A DNA stretch of 64,000 bases. Source: Nostoc edaphicum CCNP1411 (GTDB lineage: Bacteria; Cyanobacteriota; Cyanobacteriia; Cyanobacteriales; Nostocaceae). The position numbers and the translations under genes were made by a program. Positions within the stretch are counted from its first letter, which is position 1; every line of letters begins with the position of its first letter. Of this stretch, positions 35,297 through 45,276 are shown one piece after another. The notes under the pieces were generated by a model that saw only the letters and a program-made list of their open reading frames with translations, searched no databases and had not been told where the DNA came from. The DNA lies in NCBI RefSeq assembly GCF_014023275.1, contig NZ_CP054698.1:4836001-4900000 (forward strand). Reading direction: 5' to 3'.

Positions 35297-36031
35297 ATGA
35301 AATCAATCATCAAAGTATCTTCTGTACTCAAAAGCACCTTTCAATCACCCAGAGGAGTTTTATTGACGCTGGCGTTGACAAGCTTGCTATCTTGTGGATT
35401 TGGACTTGCTGAAAACAACTTCGCTGGGGCTATTCCTCGCCCAGACAGCACTCAATTGTCCCAAAGACCCCAATCGCAAGGAAATAAGTTACCGAAGGCG
35501 ATCGCTAATCAAATTTTACAGGATGCGTCCAAGCGTTCCGGCATACCTAAACGGCAATTACGGATTACTCAAGTCACATCGAAAACCTTTGGTAATCCTT
35601 GTGAGTTCAATTTTGGAGAAATTTGTACTAGGGAATATAACCCCGTTGAAGGCTGGGAAGTAGTTGTCAGAGTCCGCAAAGATTCGTGGACTTACCGTGT
35701 AGATAAATCTGGAAAGCAAATCGTTTTAGATCCGCAAGTGAGTGCTTCACAGACATTGCCAAAAGCGATCGCAGATGCAGTTTTAAGCGATGCCTCAAAG
35801 CGTTCTGGGGTGGGAATTGCTGATTTAAAAATTACTCAAGCTACATCAAAAACCTTTGGAAACCCCTGCCAATTTAACTTTGGCGAAGTTTGCACCCAGC
35901 AGTATGACCCCGTTGAAGGTTGGGAAGTGATTGTTAAGGTTAAAGAGCAATCTTGGACTTACCATGTGAATAAATCCGGTTCGCAAATAGTTTTAGATCC
36001 CAAAGTCAGCGCCACTGGAAAAAGTTATTGA
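35297..36031 (+). CDS. Exported protein with two tandem copies of one domain
   Basis: A 244-residue protein. A positively charged N-terminus and hydrophobic stretch (about 18-33) end in LLSC, a possible lipobox with Cys33. The rest is a duplicated domain of about 80 residues (about 64-148 and 152-238). Both copies share LPKAIA, DASKRSG, TSKTFGNPC, NFGE, CT, PVEGWEV, SWTY and KSG-QIVLDP, with two conserved cysteines each that could form disulfides in the periplasm. I do not recognise a named family. The internal repeat is highly similar, indicating recent duplication. It stands alone, ahead of a repeat element and rpmI. Confidence 0.75.
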   Translation: MKSIIKVSSVLKSTFQSPRGVLLTLALTSLLSCGFGLAENNFAGAIPRPDSTQLSQRPQSQGNKLPKAIANQILQDASKRSGIPKRQLRITQVTSKTFGNPCEFNFGEICTREYNPVEGWEVVVRVRKDSWTYRVDKSGKQIVLDPQVSASQTLPKAIADAVLSDASKRSGVGIADLKITQATSKTFGNPCQFNFGEVCTQQYDPVEGWEVIVKVKEQSWTYHVNKSGSQIVLDPKVSATGKSY

Positions 36032-36318
36032 AGAAGAATGCAGAATTCAGAATTCAGAATTCAGAATCAAGACGTTTGCGCTAGCAGTCGGGTATTCAGA
36101 CTCGCCAGGGAATTGTTGTAACACCAAATCTACGATTTGGTGAGATTTTAAACCCGATTATTCAGGCGATCGCGGACTTACTCTAAGCGTACTCCTACGG
36201 AGAAGCAAGCTACGCGCTAGCGTCTCCAAAGGAGAAGAGAGGCTTTATGCTACGGTATCCACCATTTGTACAAAATTCTGACTCCTGAATTCTGACTCCT
36301 GAATTCTGACTCCTGAAT
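36030..36318. mobile_element. MITE-like element, GAATTCAGGAGTCAGAAT family (copy C)
   Basis: Inverted arms with repeated CAGAATTCAGAATT (left) and ACTCCTGAATTCTG (right, up to 36318) enclose the family hairpin CACCAAATC/GATTTGGTG (about 36122-36142) and a GATTATTCAG motif. An extra palindromic block (about 36168-36260) is present compared with copies B and D. It starts inside the stop codon region of the preceding gene. Confidence 0.7.
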
Positions 36319-36412
36319 AGCGATCGCGATTGATTAAATCCTTTATTTAATTGCAGTTATAGCAATTTTAATAGTATATAATAATGGATCGTGTCGAATC
36401 AAAGCTAGACCC

Positions 36413-36610
36413 ATGCCTAAACTAAAGACTCGTAAAGCAGCGGCAAAGCGATTCCGTGCCACCGGTACCGGCAAAATCGTCCGTCGTAAAGCGTTCAAAA
36501 GCCACCTTTTAGAGCACAAATCTTCTGACAAAAAGCGTAGTATGCGCCAAAGTGCGCTTGTACATGAACGTGATGAACTTAACGTTCGCTTGATGCTCCC
36601 ATATTTGTAA
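36413..36610 (+). CDS. rpmI: 50S ribosomal protein L35
   Basis: A 65-residue basic ribosomal protein L35, beginning [20 protein letters not shown] and containing the conserved [19 protein letters not shown] component of the large ribosomal subunit. It is followed 19 bp later by rplT, the conserved bacterial operon; infC is not adjacent here. Confidence 0.97.
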   Translation: MPKLKTRKAAAKRFRATGTGKIVRRKAFKSHLLEHKSSDKKRSMRQSALVHERDELNVRLMLPYL

Positions 36611-36629
36611 GTATTTTAGGAAATAAGTT

Positions 36630-36986
36630 ATGACTCGGGTAAAACGCGGTAATGTAGCTCGGAAGCGCCGCAATAAAATTCTCAAACTAGCTAAAGGTTT
36701 TCGCGGTTCCCATTCAACTCTGTTTAGAACTGCCAACCAACAAGTGATGAAGGCGCTACGGAGTGCCTACCGCGATCGCAAAAAGAAAAAGCGCGATTTT
36801 CGTCGCCTCTGGATCACCCGCATCAACGCTGCTTCCAGGCAACACGGCTTGAGCTACAGCCAGTTGATCGGTAACTTGAAAAAAGCTGATATCCAACTAA
36901 ATCGCAAGATGTTGGCGCAATTGGCAGTCCTCGATCCAGCTAGCTTCGGCAAAGTTGCTGAATTGGCAAATCAAGCTAAAGGATAA
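36630..36986 (+). CDS. rplT: 50S ribosomal protein L20
   Basis: A 118-residue L20, beginning [20 protein letters not shown] with the [20 protein letters not shown] segment and the C-terminal [16 protein letters not shown]. It binds 23S rRNA early in 50S assembly. It is in an operon with rpmI, and a solute-binding protein gene starts 12 bp downstream. Confidence 0.97.
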   Translation: MTRVKRGNVARKRRNKILKLAKGFRGSHSTLFRTANQQVMKALRSAYRDRKKKKRDFRRLWITRINAASRQHGLSYSQLIGNLKKADIQLNRKMLAQLAVLDPASFGKVAELANQAKG

Positions 36987-36998
36987 AGGTGGTAAGGG

Positions 36999-37814
36999 AT
37001 GTATAACAGATGTAACAGATGGCAAGTAATTACTCGGTTACATCTGGTATTATCCGCCACTATTTTTTTGATTTTTTGCTTTTCCATAGTGGGGATGGGA
37101 TTAACTGCATCTGCTGCCGAAATGTCAGAAATTCAGCAGCGCGGCTATTTAAATATTGCCGTTAAAGATAACTTGCGTCCCTTGGGATTTAAAGATGCTA
37201 AGGGTAACTTACAAGGCTTAGAAATTGACTTGGCAAAGCGTTTGGCAGTTGACTTGGTTGGTAAAACCGAGGCTATCAGATTTAAACCTGTAGCGAATCG
37301 CGATCGCTTATCTGTAGTCTTAGACAAGAAAGTTGATTTTGCGATCGCTAGAATCACAGCAACCGAATCTCGCAGCCGCATAGTTAGTTTCAGTGTTCCC
37401 TACTATTTGGATGGCACTGTATTAGTTACAAAAAATACCTCTGTGCAGAAGTTGAGTGATTTGGCAAAACAAAAAATTGCTGTACTCAACAACTCCAGCA
37501 CTATTGCTCAAGTGCGGTACTATGTGCCAAGTGCCGAATTAGTAGGGGTGAATTCATATCAAGAAGCGCGAGACAAAATAGAAAATAATGCCGTCGCCGC
37601 CTTTGCCGCAGATGCTAGCGTTCTAAGCGGTTGGGTGCAAGAATATCCCCAATATCGGCTACTACCAACCAAGCTATCAACTGAACCCTTGTCTGTAGTA
37701 ACGCCCAAGGGATTGCAATATGATGAGTTAAGACGAAGCATCAATCAAGCGATCGCTCGTTATTTAGAAGAAGGTTGGCTCCAGCAACGCTCTCAATACT
37801 GGGGTTTACCATAA
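36999..37814 (+). CDS. Periplasmic solute-binding protein (amino-acid type)
   Basis: A 271-residue SBP_bac_3-type protein. A signal peptide covers about residues 1-40 (LHLVLSATIFLIFCFSIVGM...SAAE). The mature start EMSEIQQRGYLNIAVKDNLR, PLGFKDAKGNLQGLEIDLAK and the later FAIARITATESRSRIVSFSV match polar amino-acid binding proteins of ABC transporters. No permease or ATPase gene is nearby. It is only 12 bp downstream of rplT, so it may be cotranscribed with the ribosomal genes. Ligand unknown. Confidence 0.88.
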   Translation: MYNRCNRWQVITRLHLVLSATIFLIFCFSIVGMGLTASAAEMSEIQQRGYLNIAVKDNLRPLGFKDAKGNLQGLEIDLAKRLAVDLVGKTEAIRFKPVANRDRLSVVLDKKVDFAIARITATESRSRIVSFSVPYYLDGTVLVTKNTSVQKLSDLAKQKIAVLNNSSTIAQVRYYVPSAELVGVNSYQEARDKIENNAVAAFAADASVLSGWVQEYPQYRLLPTKLSTEPLSVVTPKGLQYDELRRSINQAIARYLEEGWLQQRSQYWGLP

Positions 37815-37895
37815 ATTAGTCATTGGTCATTGGTCATTGGTCATTAACGAATAACAAATAACAAATGACAAATGACAAATGACAAACGACAAATA
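37815..37895. repeat. STRR array upstream of the TPR gene
   Basis: Tandem TCATTGG units pass into AATAACAAATAAC and AATGACA heptamers. The array overlaps an upstream in-frame ATG of the next frame, which argues against that start. Confidence 0.85.
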
Positions 37896-37925
37896 ACAAA
37901 CTTTATAATATTTGTATTTGCAGCA

Positions 37926-38450
37926 ATGGATAACAGTCTAGCCGTTGTTTATCTCTCAATTTTGGTGGTTATACTCACAATTGCAGCCGTGAGTGTTTTT
38001 CGCCAGATTTTCAAAACTCGCAAGATTGAAGGCGCTTTTGCAAGGTTGCGAAAGAAGTTAGAGAAAGAAAAGGGTACGACTCAAGAATATTATGAGTTAG
38101 CCAGTATTTATTCAGAAAAAAAAATGTATTCCCAAGCGACCGCGCTATTTCAAAAAGCTCTCAAAGCTGCTGAAGAAGAGGAAGAAGAAGATATTGCCCC
38201 CATTTATAACGGGCTGGGCTATATTTATTTTACCCAAGAGCAATATGACTTAGCAATTCGTCAGTATAAAGAAGCTCTCAAAGCTAAACCAGACTACGTA
38301 ACAGGATTGAATAATCTCGGTCACGCCTACGAAAAGAAAAAGTTAACTACTCAGGCGTTACAAAGTTACGAAGAAGCACTCAAATTGTCTCCAAATAACC
38401 CTATTGCTAAACGTCGTGCTGAGTCTTTACGCCGTTTGGTTTCTGCGTAA
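37926..38450 (+). CDS. Membrane-anchored TPR protein, Ycf37-like
   Basis: A 174-residue protein from the ATG at 37926; the frame extends to 37872, but only through tandem-repeat DNA. An N-terminal membrane helix (about 5-24, VVYLSILVVILTIAAVSVF) is followed by three tetratricopeptide repeats (about 55-160: YYELASIYSEKKMYSQATAL, APIYNGLGYIYFTQEQYDLA, VTGLNNLGHAYEKKKLTTQA). Size and layout match cyanobacterial Ycf37, which assists photosystem I assembly or stability. Many TPR proteins share this form, so the name is likely but not certain. Confidence 0.8.
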   Translation: MDNSLAVVYLSILVVILTIAAVSVFRQIFKTRKIEGAFARLRKKLEKEKGTTQEYYELASIYSEKKMYSQATALFQKALKAAEEEEEEDIAPIYNGLGYIYFTQEQYDLAIRQYKEALKAKPDYVTGLNNLGHAYEKKKLTTQALQSYEEALKLSPNNPIAKRRAESLRRLVSA

Positions 38451-38555
38451 TTGCTGAGATATCAAATAATTTTAGATTTTAGATTGAGCAACGCAAGATA
38501 AATGCGCTTGCTCTTTTTGATTTTGGATTGACGATAGCGTAGCGTCTTTATGAAT

Positions 38556-39356
38556 TTATTTTCCGAATCTGAAGTAATCGACCCTAACTAAATCAGGTAC
38601 AGAAGTGACTTCCTGACTACGCCCATCTTTTTCATAACCAAAAACTAAAGTGAACCCTGGATTCTGAACTTGATAGCGGCCAGCCCTCAGAGAATATTCT
38701 CTTAGTAAATAGCTGGAGTCAATGGCAGGATCAAACGCATCATAATCAAGCATAAGCTGACGTGCAAAATCCCAAATATTGCCAATCTCTTCGGCTGTTA
38801 CTTGGCGACGACGCGACCAGAAGTATGCTGTTTGTTGAGCTTCGGAGTCCTCATCTTCTTCGAGTTCGTCTGGGTACGGAAACAATAGATATCGCTGAGA
38901 CTGAATTCCATATTTATTAGAGTCGTCAGTTAACTCACCATCTGACCCCCTGAAGTATTCAACTAATTCTCCACCCTCAAATAAGTCATAGCTGATTTCG
39001 CCTGCACTGTCGCTTACAAGCAGCATGATCACTGTTTGTTCTAACTGTTTTGAAAGTAGAGCGAACTCGCTTGATTCCAAAATTGATGGATAAGACAGAT
39101 CGCCAGAAATCATAATCGACCAAGGGTGTCCAACTAGTTGATACGCGAATACAAAAGCACCTGAAACTTCGATTTCCGATCCCATGACATTGCGTTGGGA
39201 TTCGATCGCTTTTTCAGCAAGGGCATCAGATAGCTGATTTAATGGTACTTTCACAAGTACAACGGCAGCATTTCGATCAATCGACTCAATACCTCGCCTT
39301 TGGGGCCAAGGGCGTGTAAAATTCTCCACTGCTTCACGGATGAATTGCTCGTCCAT
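38556..39356 (-). CDS. Hypothetical protein
   Basis: A 266-residue soluble, acidic protein with no recognised domain. An acidic segment (PDELEEDEDSEAQQ, about 168-181) separates two apparently folded halves. There is no signal peptide or membrane helix. The frame is clean with an ATG at 39356. It stands alone between the ycf37-like gene and a MITE-like element. Not identified. Confidence 0.65.
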   Translation of the reverse strand: MDEQFIREAVENFTRPWPQRRGIESIDRNAAVVLVKVPLNQLSDALAEKAIESQRNVMGSEIEVSGAFVFAYQLVGHPWSIMISGDLSYPSILESSEFALLSKQLEQTVIMLLVSDSAGEISYDLFEGGELVEYFRGSDGELTDDSNKYGIQSQRYLLFPYPDELEEDEDSEAQQTAYFWSRRRQVTAEEIGNIWDFARQLMLDYDAFDPAIDSSYLLREYSLRAGRYQVQNPGFTLVFGYEKDGRSQEVTSVPDLVRVDYFRFGK

Positions 39357-39472
39357 ACTACTAAATCCAGGAATATATTGGGTTTCACAATCGGGGACAC
39401 TGTTGGCAAATTAATTTGGTTTTAGCTTCTATATTTTATCGGGTTTCAATCTTAGGCTTGGAAATAGATAAC

Positions 39473-39622
39473 TATAGCGGTTCTCGTTTATATGCAATAC
39501 AATTTGACCTCTCTCCAAACCTCTCTCCTAAAAGGAGAGAGGCTTTGAATCTTACTCCCCTTCCCTTGTAGGGAAGGGGTTGGGGGTTAGGTCTGTATTC
39601 CACTCAACTGAGAAGCGCTATA
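39473..39622. mobile_element. MITE-like element with TATAGCG ends
   Basis: Inverted ends TATAGCGGTTCTC (39473) and the inverse of TATAGCGCTTCTC (39622), with further matching to GAATAC/GTATTC type sequence about 27 bp in. The interior holds two strong hairpins: CTCTCTCC/GGAGAGAG (about 39524-39542) and CCCCTTCCCT/AGGGAAGGGG (about 39556-39580). It is related by its ends to the element at 21584-21680. It fills the gap before the amine oxidase gene. Confidence 0.65.
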
Positions 39623-39647
39623 TAAGTCTTTTGTAAAAATGTAAAAG

Positions 39648-41630
39648 ATGATTAAGCGGCTAAAGCGTTTTTTATGGCTATCTATTGCGATCATTTCCAT
39701 CATTTCTATCTCAATCGGATTAATGGAAACATTGATGGCTCAACAGCCTTCTATTTCCCATCCTCTGACTTCGCTAACTGAGGCAGAAATTAATACAGCT
39801 GTTTCGGTCATCCAAAGAGAAAAAACTTTGAGCGAAATGGCAGCTTTTCCACTTATTGCTTTACAAGAACCAGATAAAAAAGAAGTTCTAAATTTTACAC
39901 CTGGTAAAGTTTTCCAGCGAAAAGCTTTTTTGGTAATCTATGAGCGATCGCAAAACAAAACTTATGAGGGTGTCGTTGACCTGACAAGCAAAACCTTAAG
40001 TTCTTGGAAAGAAATACCGTCTGTCCAACCTGCGATCGTCGCTTCAGAATATCAATTGGCCACTGAAGCTTTTAAATCCGATCCCCGATGGCAAACAGCG
40101 ATGCAAAAGCGGGGAATTACAGATTTCAACCAAGTCAAAATAAGTTGTTGGGCACCAGGAATCCTGAGTAAACAAGAAGAAGCAACAGGAAATCGTCTTT
40201 GTCGGGGCTTATTTTACTACAAGGGCGAACACTGGAATTATTACGGCAGTCCAATTGAAGGAATACTGGCAACTGTTAATTTAAACACAGGTAAAATTTC
40301 CAGTTTCGTGGATAGAGGGATAGTTCCTTTTTCTAAAGAGAACTGGAACTATGATGTAAACTCCTTGGGTAAATTACTTTCACCACTTAAAGCATTAAAA
40401 ATTCTCCAACCAAATGGTGCAAGTTTCCAGATCAAAGGCAATGAAATTAGCTGGCAAGGTTGGCAATTTCGCTATGTAATGCATCCCCGCAGTGGATTAG
40501 TGTTGTACCAAGTGACACACAACGACGGGGAAAATATCCGACCAGTGCTGTACCGCGCTAGCCTATCAGAGACGGTAGTGCCTTACGGCGATCCAAATCC
40601 CACTTGGTCATTCAGAAATGCCTTTGATGTTGGGGAATACAATTTTGGTTCCCTAGCAACCACGATGCAGTTAGGTAAGGAAATTCCGGAAAATGGTCTT
40701 TTGCTAGATGCTGTGTTTGCTAATGGCGACGGAGAACCTTATGTGATGCCAGGAGTTATCGGCATATACGAGCGAAATAACGGTATGCTCTGGAAGCACT
40801 ATGACTATGGCACGCAGCGTAATGATGTCCGTCGCAGTCGAGAATTAATCATGACGATGAATGCGGCCATTGATAACTATGATTACAGCATCAATTGGAT
40901 CTTTCACCAGGATGGGACTTTGGAAGTCCAAAATGAATTAACGGGTATCGTATTGGCGCAGGGAACGGCTTCTGAAAAACAATCTGAGGATGATTCATCT
41001 GGTCGGCTAATTGCAAAAAATATCTTCGGAGTAAATCACCAGCACTTTTTCAACTATCGCCTAGATTTCGATGTCGATGGTCAAGCTAATTCTGTGATGG
41101 AAATGAATGTGAAAGCTTTGCCGATGGATGAGAAAAATCCTTTAGGAAATGCGATCGCAGTTACAGAAACCCCATTAGCCAAAGAAACGGCTGCTGTGCG
41201 CGATTTGGATATGAAAAGCAGTCGGGAATGGATGATTGTTAGTGCAGACAAAAAGAATGTTCTGGATGCTACACCTGGATATATGCTGATGCCTGAAGGA
41301 AATTCGATATTTTTCCCTGTGGAAGGCTCGAAAATCCGGGAAAGGGCAGAATTTGCGACTCATCACGTTTGGGTAACAAAATATAAACCTACTGAACTTT
41401 ATGCTGGGGGAGATTATCCCAACCAAACTCAACCAGGACAAGGTTTACCAAAATATATTGCAGACGATGAAGCCTTGATGGGTGAAGATATCGTACTGTG
41501 GTACACAATGGGCGTAACTCATATTCCGCGATCGGAAGATTGGCCGGTGATGCCTGTTCACCGAGTTGGCTTTAAGCTAGTCCCTAGAGGATTCTTTAGC
41601 CGGAATCCAGCGATAAATTTGCCTGAATGA
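39648..41630 (+). CDS. Copper amine oxidase (primary-amine oxidase)
   Basis: A 660-residue copper/topaquinone amine oxidase. It oxidises primary amines to aldehydes with release of ammonia and H2O2. The N-terminal hydrophobic segment (about 10-31, ending LMAQQPS) looks like a signal peptide, so a periplasmic location is expected. The topaquinone precursor is Tyr411 in NYDY (410-413), and the catalytic Asp lies in AFDVGEYNFG. Copper ligands are in GVNHQHFF and the later VTHIPRSEDWPVMP. Family-typical C-terminus. Length is slightly long. It could supply nitrogen from amines. It ends directly at a repeat element. Confidence 0.93.
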   Translation: MIKRLKRFLWLSIAIISIISISIGLMETLMAQQPSISHPLTSLTEAEINTAVSVIQREKTLSEMAAFPLIALQEPDKKEVLNFTPGKVFQRKAFLVIYERSQNKTYEGVVDLTSKTLSSWKEIPSVQPAIVASEYQLATEAFKSDPRWQTAMQKRGITDFNQVKISCWAPGILSKQEEATGNRLCRGLFYYKGEHWNYYGSPIEGILATVNLNTGKISSFVDRGIVPFSKENWNYDVNSLGKLLSPLKALKILQPNGASFQIKGNEISWQGWQFRYVMHPRSGLVLYQVTHNDGENIRPVLYRASLSETVVPYGDPNPTWSFRNAFDVGEYNFGSLATTMQLGKEIPENGLLLDAVFANGDGEPYVMPGVIGIYERNNGMLWKHYDYGTQRNDVRRSRELIMTMNAAIDNYDYSINWIFHQDGTLEVQNELTGIVLAQGTASEKQSEDDSSGRLIAKNIFGVNHQHFFNYRLDFDVDGQANSVMEMNVKALPMDEKNPLGNAIAVTETPLAKETAAVRDLDMKSSREWMIVSADKKNVLDATPGYMLMPEGNSIFFPVEGSKIRERAEFATHHVWVTKYKPTELYAGGDYPNQTQPGQGLPKYIADDEALMGEDIVLWYTMGVTHIPRSEDWPVMPVHRVGFKLVPRGFFSRNPAINLPE

Positions 41631-41853
41631 AGAAGAATTCAGAAGTCAGAATTCAGGAGTCAGAATAAATCAGTCGGGCATTCAGACCGACACAGGAATT
41701 GAAAACCACCAAATCTACGATTTGGTGGGGGTGCAAAAACGCCGGTTATTCAGACGCGACTCGAAAATACTCGCTAACGCTGCGCTATCCGCCAGTCATA
41801 CAGAAAACATTGCTGAATTCTGACTCCTGACTCCTGAATTCTGTTCGATAAAA
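41629..41853. mobile_element. MITE-like element, GAATTCAGGAGTCAGAAT family (copy D)
   Basis: It begins at the amine oxidase stop codon. Arms: CAGAATTCAGGAGTCAGAAT (left) and the inverse with two CTGACTC units (right), ending GAATTCTGTTCGATAAA as in copy B. Interior order is shared with copy B: AATCAGTCGGG, the CACCAAATC/GATTTGGTG hairpin (41707-41727), GGGGTGCAAAAACGCCG, then CCGCCAGTC. A 30-bp block (about 41758-41788) is absent from copy B. Confidence 0.78.
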
Positions 41854-41970
41854 TAATTTGTTGGCTCAAGTTTCCTTCCTTCAGGTTTTTTGTCATGTCT
41901 AAAGGGGGTAACTTGAATGCTGATAAACTTATATAGTTCAAATACTGGCACTTGTTAAATAGGATATCTA

Positions 41971-42540
41971 ATGAACTTTCCAGAAATTAATATTCCCGGT
42001 GATGGCAAGCTGCACGCTCGCTTAATTACTTCCTTGGGTGAAATTGTAGTTCGTTTGGAAGAAGAGCGAACCCCCAATACCGTCAAAAATTTTGTCGGTC
42101 TAGCAACCGGAACAATCGACTGGAAAGACCCTAAAACTGGTGAATCTGGTAAGGGAACTCCAGCTTACGATGGGGTTCGCTTTCACCGCGTCATCCCTGA
42201 TTTTATGATTCAGTGTGGCGATCCTCTGAGTCGTTATCTAGATACAGCCAGCCGATGGGGTACTGGTGGCCCAGGATATCAATTTGAGGATGAGTTTCAT
42301 CCTGAATTGAGACATACTGGTGCAGGTATCCTGTCGATGGCTAATGCCGGACGCGGTACTAATGGTTCGCAATGGTTCATTACAGAAGCACCAACGCCTC
42401 ACCTTGACAACAAACACAGTGTTTTTGGTGAAGTTGTCGAAGGTCTAGATGTAGTCAGCAAGATCGCTAATGTGCGTACAACTAGAGATCGTCCGAATCA
42501 AGAGGTTGTGTTACAAAAAGTAGAAATTTTTCGGCAGTAA
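41971..42540 (+). CDS. Cyclophilin-type peptidyl-prolyl cis-trans isomerase
   Basis: A 189-residue cyclophilin without signal peptide, so cytoplasmic. Core motifs: [37 protein letters not shown] and [20 protein letters not shown]. The catalytic Arg of FHRVI and the substrate-pocket residues are present. It catalyses proline isomerisation during protein folding. It converges with mutS across a hairpin. Confidence 0.95.
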   Translation: MNFPEINIPGDGKLHARLITSLGEIVVRLEEERTPNTVKNFVGLATGTIDWKDPKTGESGKGTPAYDGVRFHRVIPDFMIQCGDPLSRYLDTASRWGTGGPGYQFEDEFHPELRHTGAGILSMANAGRGTNGSQWFITEAPTPHLDNKHSVFGEVVEGLDVVSKIANVRTTRDRPNQEVVLQKVEIFRQ

Positions 42541-42550
42541 TTAACACCTC

Positions 42551-42609
42551 AGTTTGTAGTAAGCACTTTAGTGCTTAGAAAATAAGGACTAAAGTCCTTA
42601 CTACAAACT
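42551..42609. terminator. Hairpin between convergent cyclophilin and mutS genes
   Basis: Arms AGTTTGTAGTAAGCACTTTA (from 42551) and its inverse (to 42609) match over about 26 bp with two mismatches, and each contains a smaller hairpin (GCACTTTAGTGC, GGACTAAAGTCC). It is positioned to end both transcripts and also belongs to a common repeat family. Confidence 0.65.
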
Positions 42610-42612
42610 TGC

Positions 42613-45276
42613 TTAACCATCGAGATTTTGTAGTCCCATCGCAATCTTGCTGTGTTTTTCAATTTGCCCCATAACTTGTTTTGCGCGTTGAATAACTACG
42701 GCTGGTAAACCCGCCAATCTTCCCGCTTCAATTCCATAGGACTTATCAGCACCTCCTGGTTGAACTTGGTGCAAAAAGATAATTTGGTCAGGTAATTCTT
42801 TCACCGTCACCTGATAGTTAGCCACATTCGGTATAATGCTAGCCAGTTCATTTAACTCGTGGTAATGGGTGGCAAAAATTGTGCGTGACCGAATATCAAC
42901 TGCTATATATTCCGCCACCGCCCAAGCTATAGAAAGACCATCAAAAGTTGCTGTGCCGCGACCAATTTCATCTAATAATACTAACGACCTAGATGTGGCA
43001 TGGTTGAGAATATTTGCCGTTTCATTCATTTCCACCATGAACGTAGATTGACCAGTTGCAAGATCATCTACTGCACCGACACGGGTGAAAATGCGATCGC
43101 ATATTCCCAATCTAGCAAACCTCGCTGGTACAAAACTACCAATCTGCGCCATTAACTGAATCAATCCCACTTGACGCAAATAACAACTTTTGCCACTGGC
43201 ATTTGGCCCGGTAAGAATAATTAAATCGGGATTGTCATTTGTCCTTTGTCCTACCCTGCGGGAAGCCGCTGGCGCGTCTATGTCATTTGTTATATGTTCT
43301 TGTTCATCTGCTAATGACAAATGACTAATGACTAATGACTCTTGACCCAATTGCGTCGAATTCGGCACAAAGAACCCCGCAGGTAAAGACTGTTCCACCA
43401 CCGGATGACGACCATCAACAATGTTTATCTCTCTTCCTGACAACATTTCAGGACGACAGTAACCTTGATGCACCGCCAACTCAGCCAAACCACACAACAC
43501 ATCCGCCGCCGCCACTGCACGAGACAGATTGCGAATTACTTCCGCCTCTTGTGCTACCTCTTCCCGCAACGCCGTAAAAATCTCATATTCCAACTGATTT
43601 AAATCATCTCGCGCCGTCAGAATCCGGGCTTCTCGTTCCTTTAAATCTGGGGTGATGTAACGTTCCTCATTGGTCAGGGTTTGCTTGCGGATATAATTAG
43701 CGGGTACTTGGTCAGCTTTACTGCGGGAAATACTGATGTAATAACCAAAGGTTTTGTTAAATCCTACCTTCAGTGTGGAAATTCCTGTCTTGGCTCTTTC
43801 ATCAACTTCCAAGTTGGCAATCCATTGCTGGTCTGTTTCTACAGTCGCCTTCCTTTCATCCAACAGGGGATTTACACTAGGGCGAATTAATCCGCCTTCT
43901 TTAATTAGTATGGGTGGTGACTCTACAAGATGTGCGTGTAATTTTTGTGCCAATTCTTCCAACACACTTGGGACTTTCTGCAAAGCTTTGAGGAATGGGG
44001 AACGCGCCTCAGTTACTAAATTGGATAATTCCGGTAAGCGTGAGAGGGAATCTGCCAAAGCTACTAAATCTCTAGCGTTCGCTGTACCAGAACCCGCCCT
44101 TCCTGTGAGTCGTTCCAAATCATAAATTTGCCTTAACAAATGCCGTAAATCTTGACGCAGAGGCGTATTTTCCATCAATTCTTGAATGGTATCTTGCCGC
44201 GCCCGAATGCCTTTAATATCGAGTAGCGGTTGCAACAACCACCGCCGCAAAGCCCGCCCACCCATTGCTGTACTAGTTTTATCTAACGCCCAAAGTAGGG
44301 AACCGTGAAAAGTGCCATCTCGGACGGTTTGGGTAATTTCTAGGTTACGGCGGGTTTGATTATCAACAATTAAGTAGTCGGTGACAGTATAGCTGCGGAG
44401 TCTTTGAAGAGTGACAGGGTTTTCTTTTTGAGTATCTTCCAGGTATTCCAGAAGACCGCCAGCCGCACGAACAGCGAGGGGAAGATGATCACAACCGAGT
44501 CCTTCGAGCGATCGCACCTTAAATTTCTGCAATAATCTAGGTCTAGCTTCACCTTGAGAAAAAGGTAGTTGCGATCGCAAACTATAACAAAATGATGGTG
44601 GCAAACACTCCGGCAAATGTGGCGAAGTCTCTCCCGGACGTAGCAAACTACCTAAATCAGGCGCATTTGTCGGAACCAGCACTTCTGAAGGTTGCAAACG
44701 CATTAATTCTTGTGTCAAATGTTCTAAATCACTGCTTTGAGTAGTAAGGAATTCGCCTGTAGATATGTCTGCATAAGCTAAACCCCAATGATTTGCGGCA
44801 ATTACCACTGCTGCTAAGTAATTATTGCGACTTGATTTGAGCATTCCCTCTTCCAGCAAAGTGCCGGGTGTCAAAATGCGCGTTACTTCCCGCCGTACCA
44901 ATCTCCCAGCAGCTTCGGAAGCATCTTCTACTTGGTCGCAAATTACCACCGCGTAGCCTTTTTCTACCAGCAGCGTCGCGTAGCGTTCCCAAGCATGATG
45001 CGGAACACCAGACATCGCCACCCGTCCCTGTTCTCCAGCTTGCTTGCTAGTGAGAACTAATTCTAATTCTTGCGCTAGTTTTACAGCATCTTGGAAATAG
45101 CATTCAAAGAAATCTCCTACCCGATACAGCAATACGGCGTGAGGATATTTATCCTTCGTCTCGACATAGTGCAGGTACATTTGACTTAGCTTACTGCGGT
45201 CTACCTGTCGATGGTCAGAAATAAAAGTACTCGCGTCGGGTTTGGTAGATGGAGTTTCAGAGTGAGAAGCGGTCAT
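42613..45276 (-). CDS. mutS: DNA mismatch repair protein MutS with repeat-derived insertion
   Basis: MutS of 887 residues from the ATG at 45276; a GTG at 45297 is also in frame. Mismatch-recognition motif [11 protein letters not shown] near the N-terminus, ATPase Walker [18 protein letters not shown], Walker [21 protein letters not shown] and the ATHYHEL loop are intact. About 37 residues just before the Walker A strand ([20 protein letters not shown], then [19 protein letters not shown]) are not MutS sequence: they translate an intergenic composite repeat (43231-43341). It recognises base mismatches and recruits MutL; the insertion sits in a surface loop position, so function is probably kept. 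Confidence 0.95.
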   Translation of the reverse strand: MTASHSETPSTKPDASTFISDHRQVDRSKLSQMYLHYVETKDKYPHAVLLYRVGDFFECYFQDAVKLAQELELVLTSKQAGEQGRVAMSGVPHHAWERYATLLVEKGYAVVICDQVEDASEAAGRLVRREVTRILTPGTLLEEGMLKSSRNNYLAAVVIAANHWGLAYADISTGEFLTTQSSDLEHLTQELMRLQPSEVLVPTNAPDLGSLLRPGETSPHLPECLPPSFCYSLRSQLPFSQGEARPRLLQKFKVRSLEGLGCDHLPLAVRAAGGLLEYLEDTQKENPVTLQRLRSYTVTDYLIVDNQTRRNLEITQTVRDGTFHGSLLWALDKTSTAMGGRALRRWLLQPLLDIKGIRARQDTIQELMENTPLRQDLRHLLRQIYDLERLTGRAGSGTANARDLVALADSLSRLPELSNLVTEARSPFLKALQKVPSVLEELAQKLHAHLVESPPILIKEGGLIRPSVNPLLDERKATVETDQQWIANLEVDERAKTGISTLKVGFNKTFGYYISISRSKADQVPANYIRKQTLTNEERYITPDLKEREARILTARDDLNQLEYEIFTALREEVAQEAEVIRNLSRAVAAADVLCGLAELAVHQGYCRPEMLSGREINIVDGRHPVVEQSLPAGFFVPNSTQLGQESLVISHLSLADEQEHITNDIDAPAASRRVGQRTNDNPDLIILTGPNASGKSCYLRQVGLIQLMAQIGSFVPARFARLGICDRIFTRVGAVDDLATGQSTFMVEMNETANILNHATSRSLVLLDEIGRGTATFDGLSIAWAVAEYIAVDIRSRTIFATHYHELNELASIIPNVANYQVTVKELPDQIIFLHQVQPGGADKSYGIEAGRLAGLPAVVIQRAKQVMGQIEKHSKIAMGLQNLDG
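43231..43341. repeat. Composite intergenic repeat inserted in frame in mutS
   Basis: On the coding strand: TCATTAG heptamers, AACAAATGACATAGACGCGC, CAGCGGCTTCCCGCAGG, GTAGGACAAAGGACAAATGA. The order is the same as the intergenic unit at 18253-18392. No stop codon results and the frame is preserved. Confidence 0.85.
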
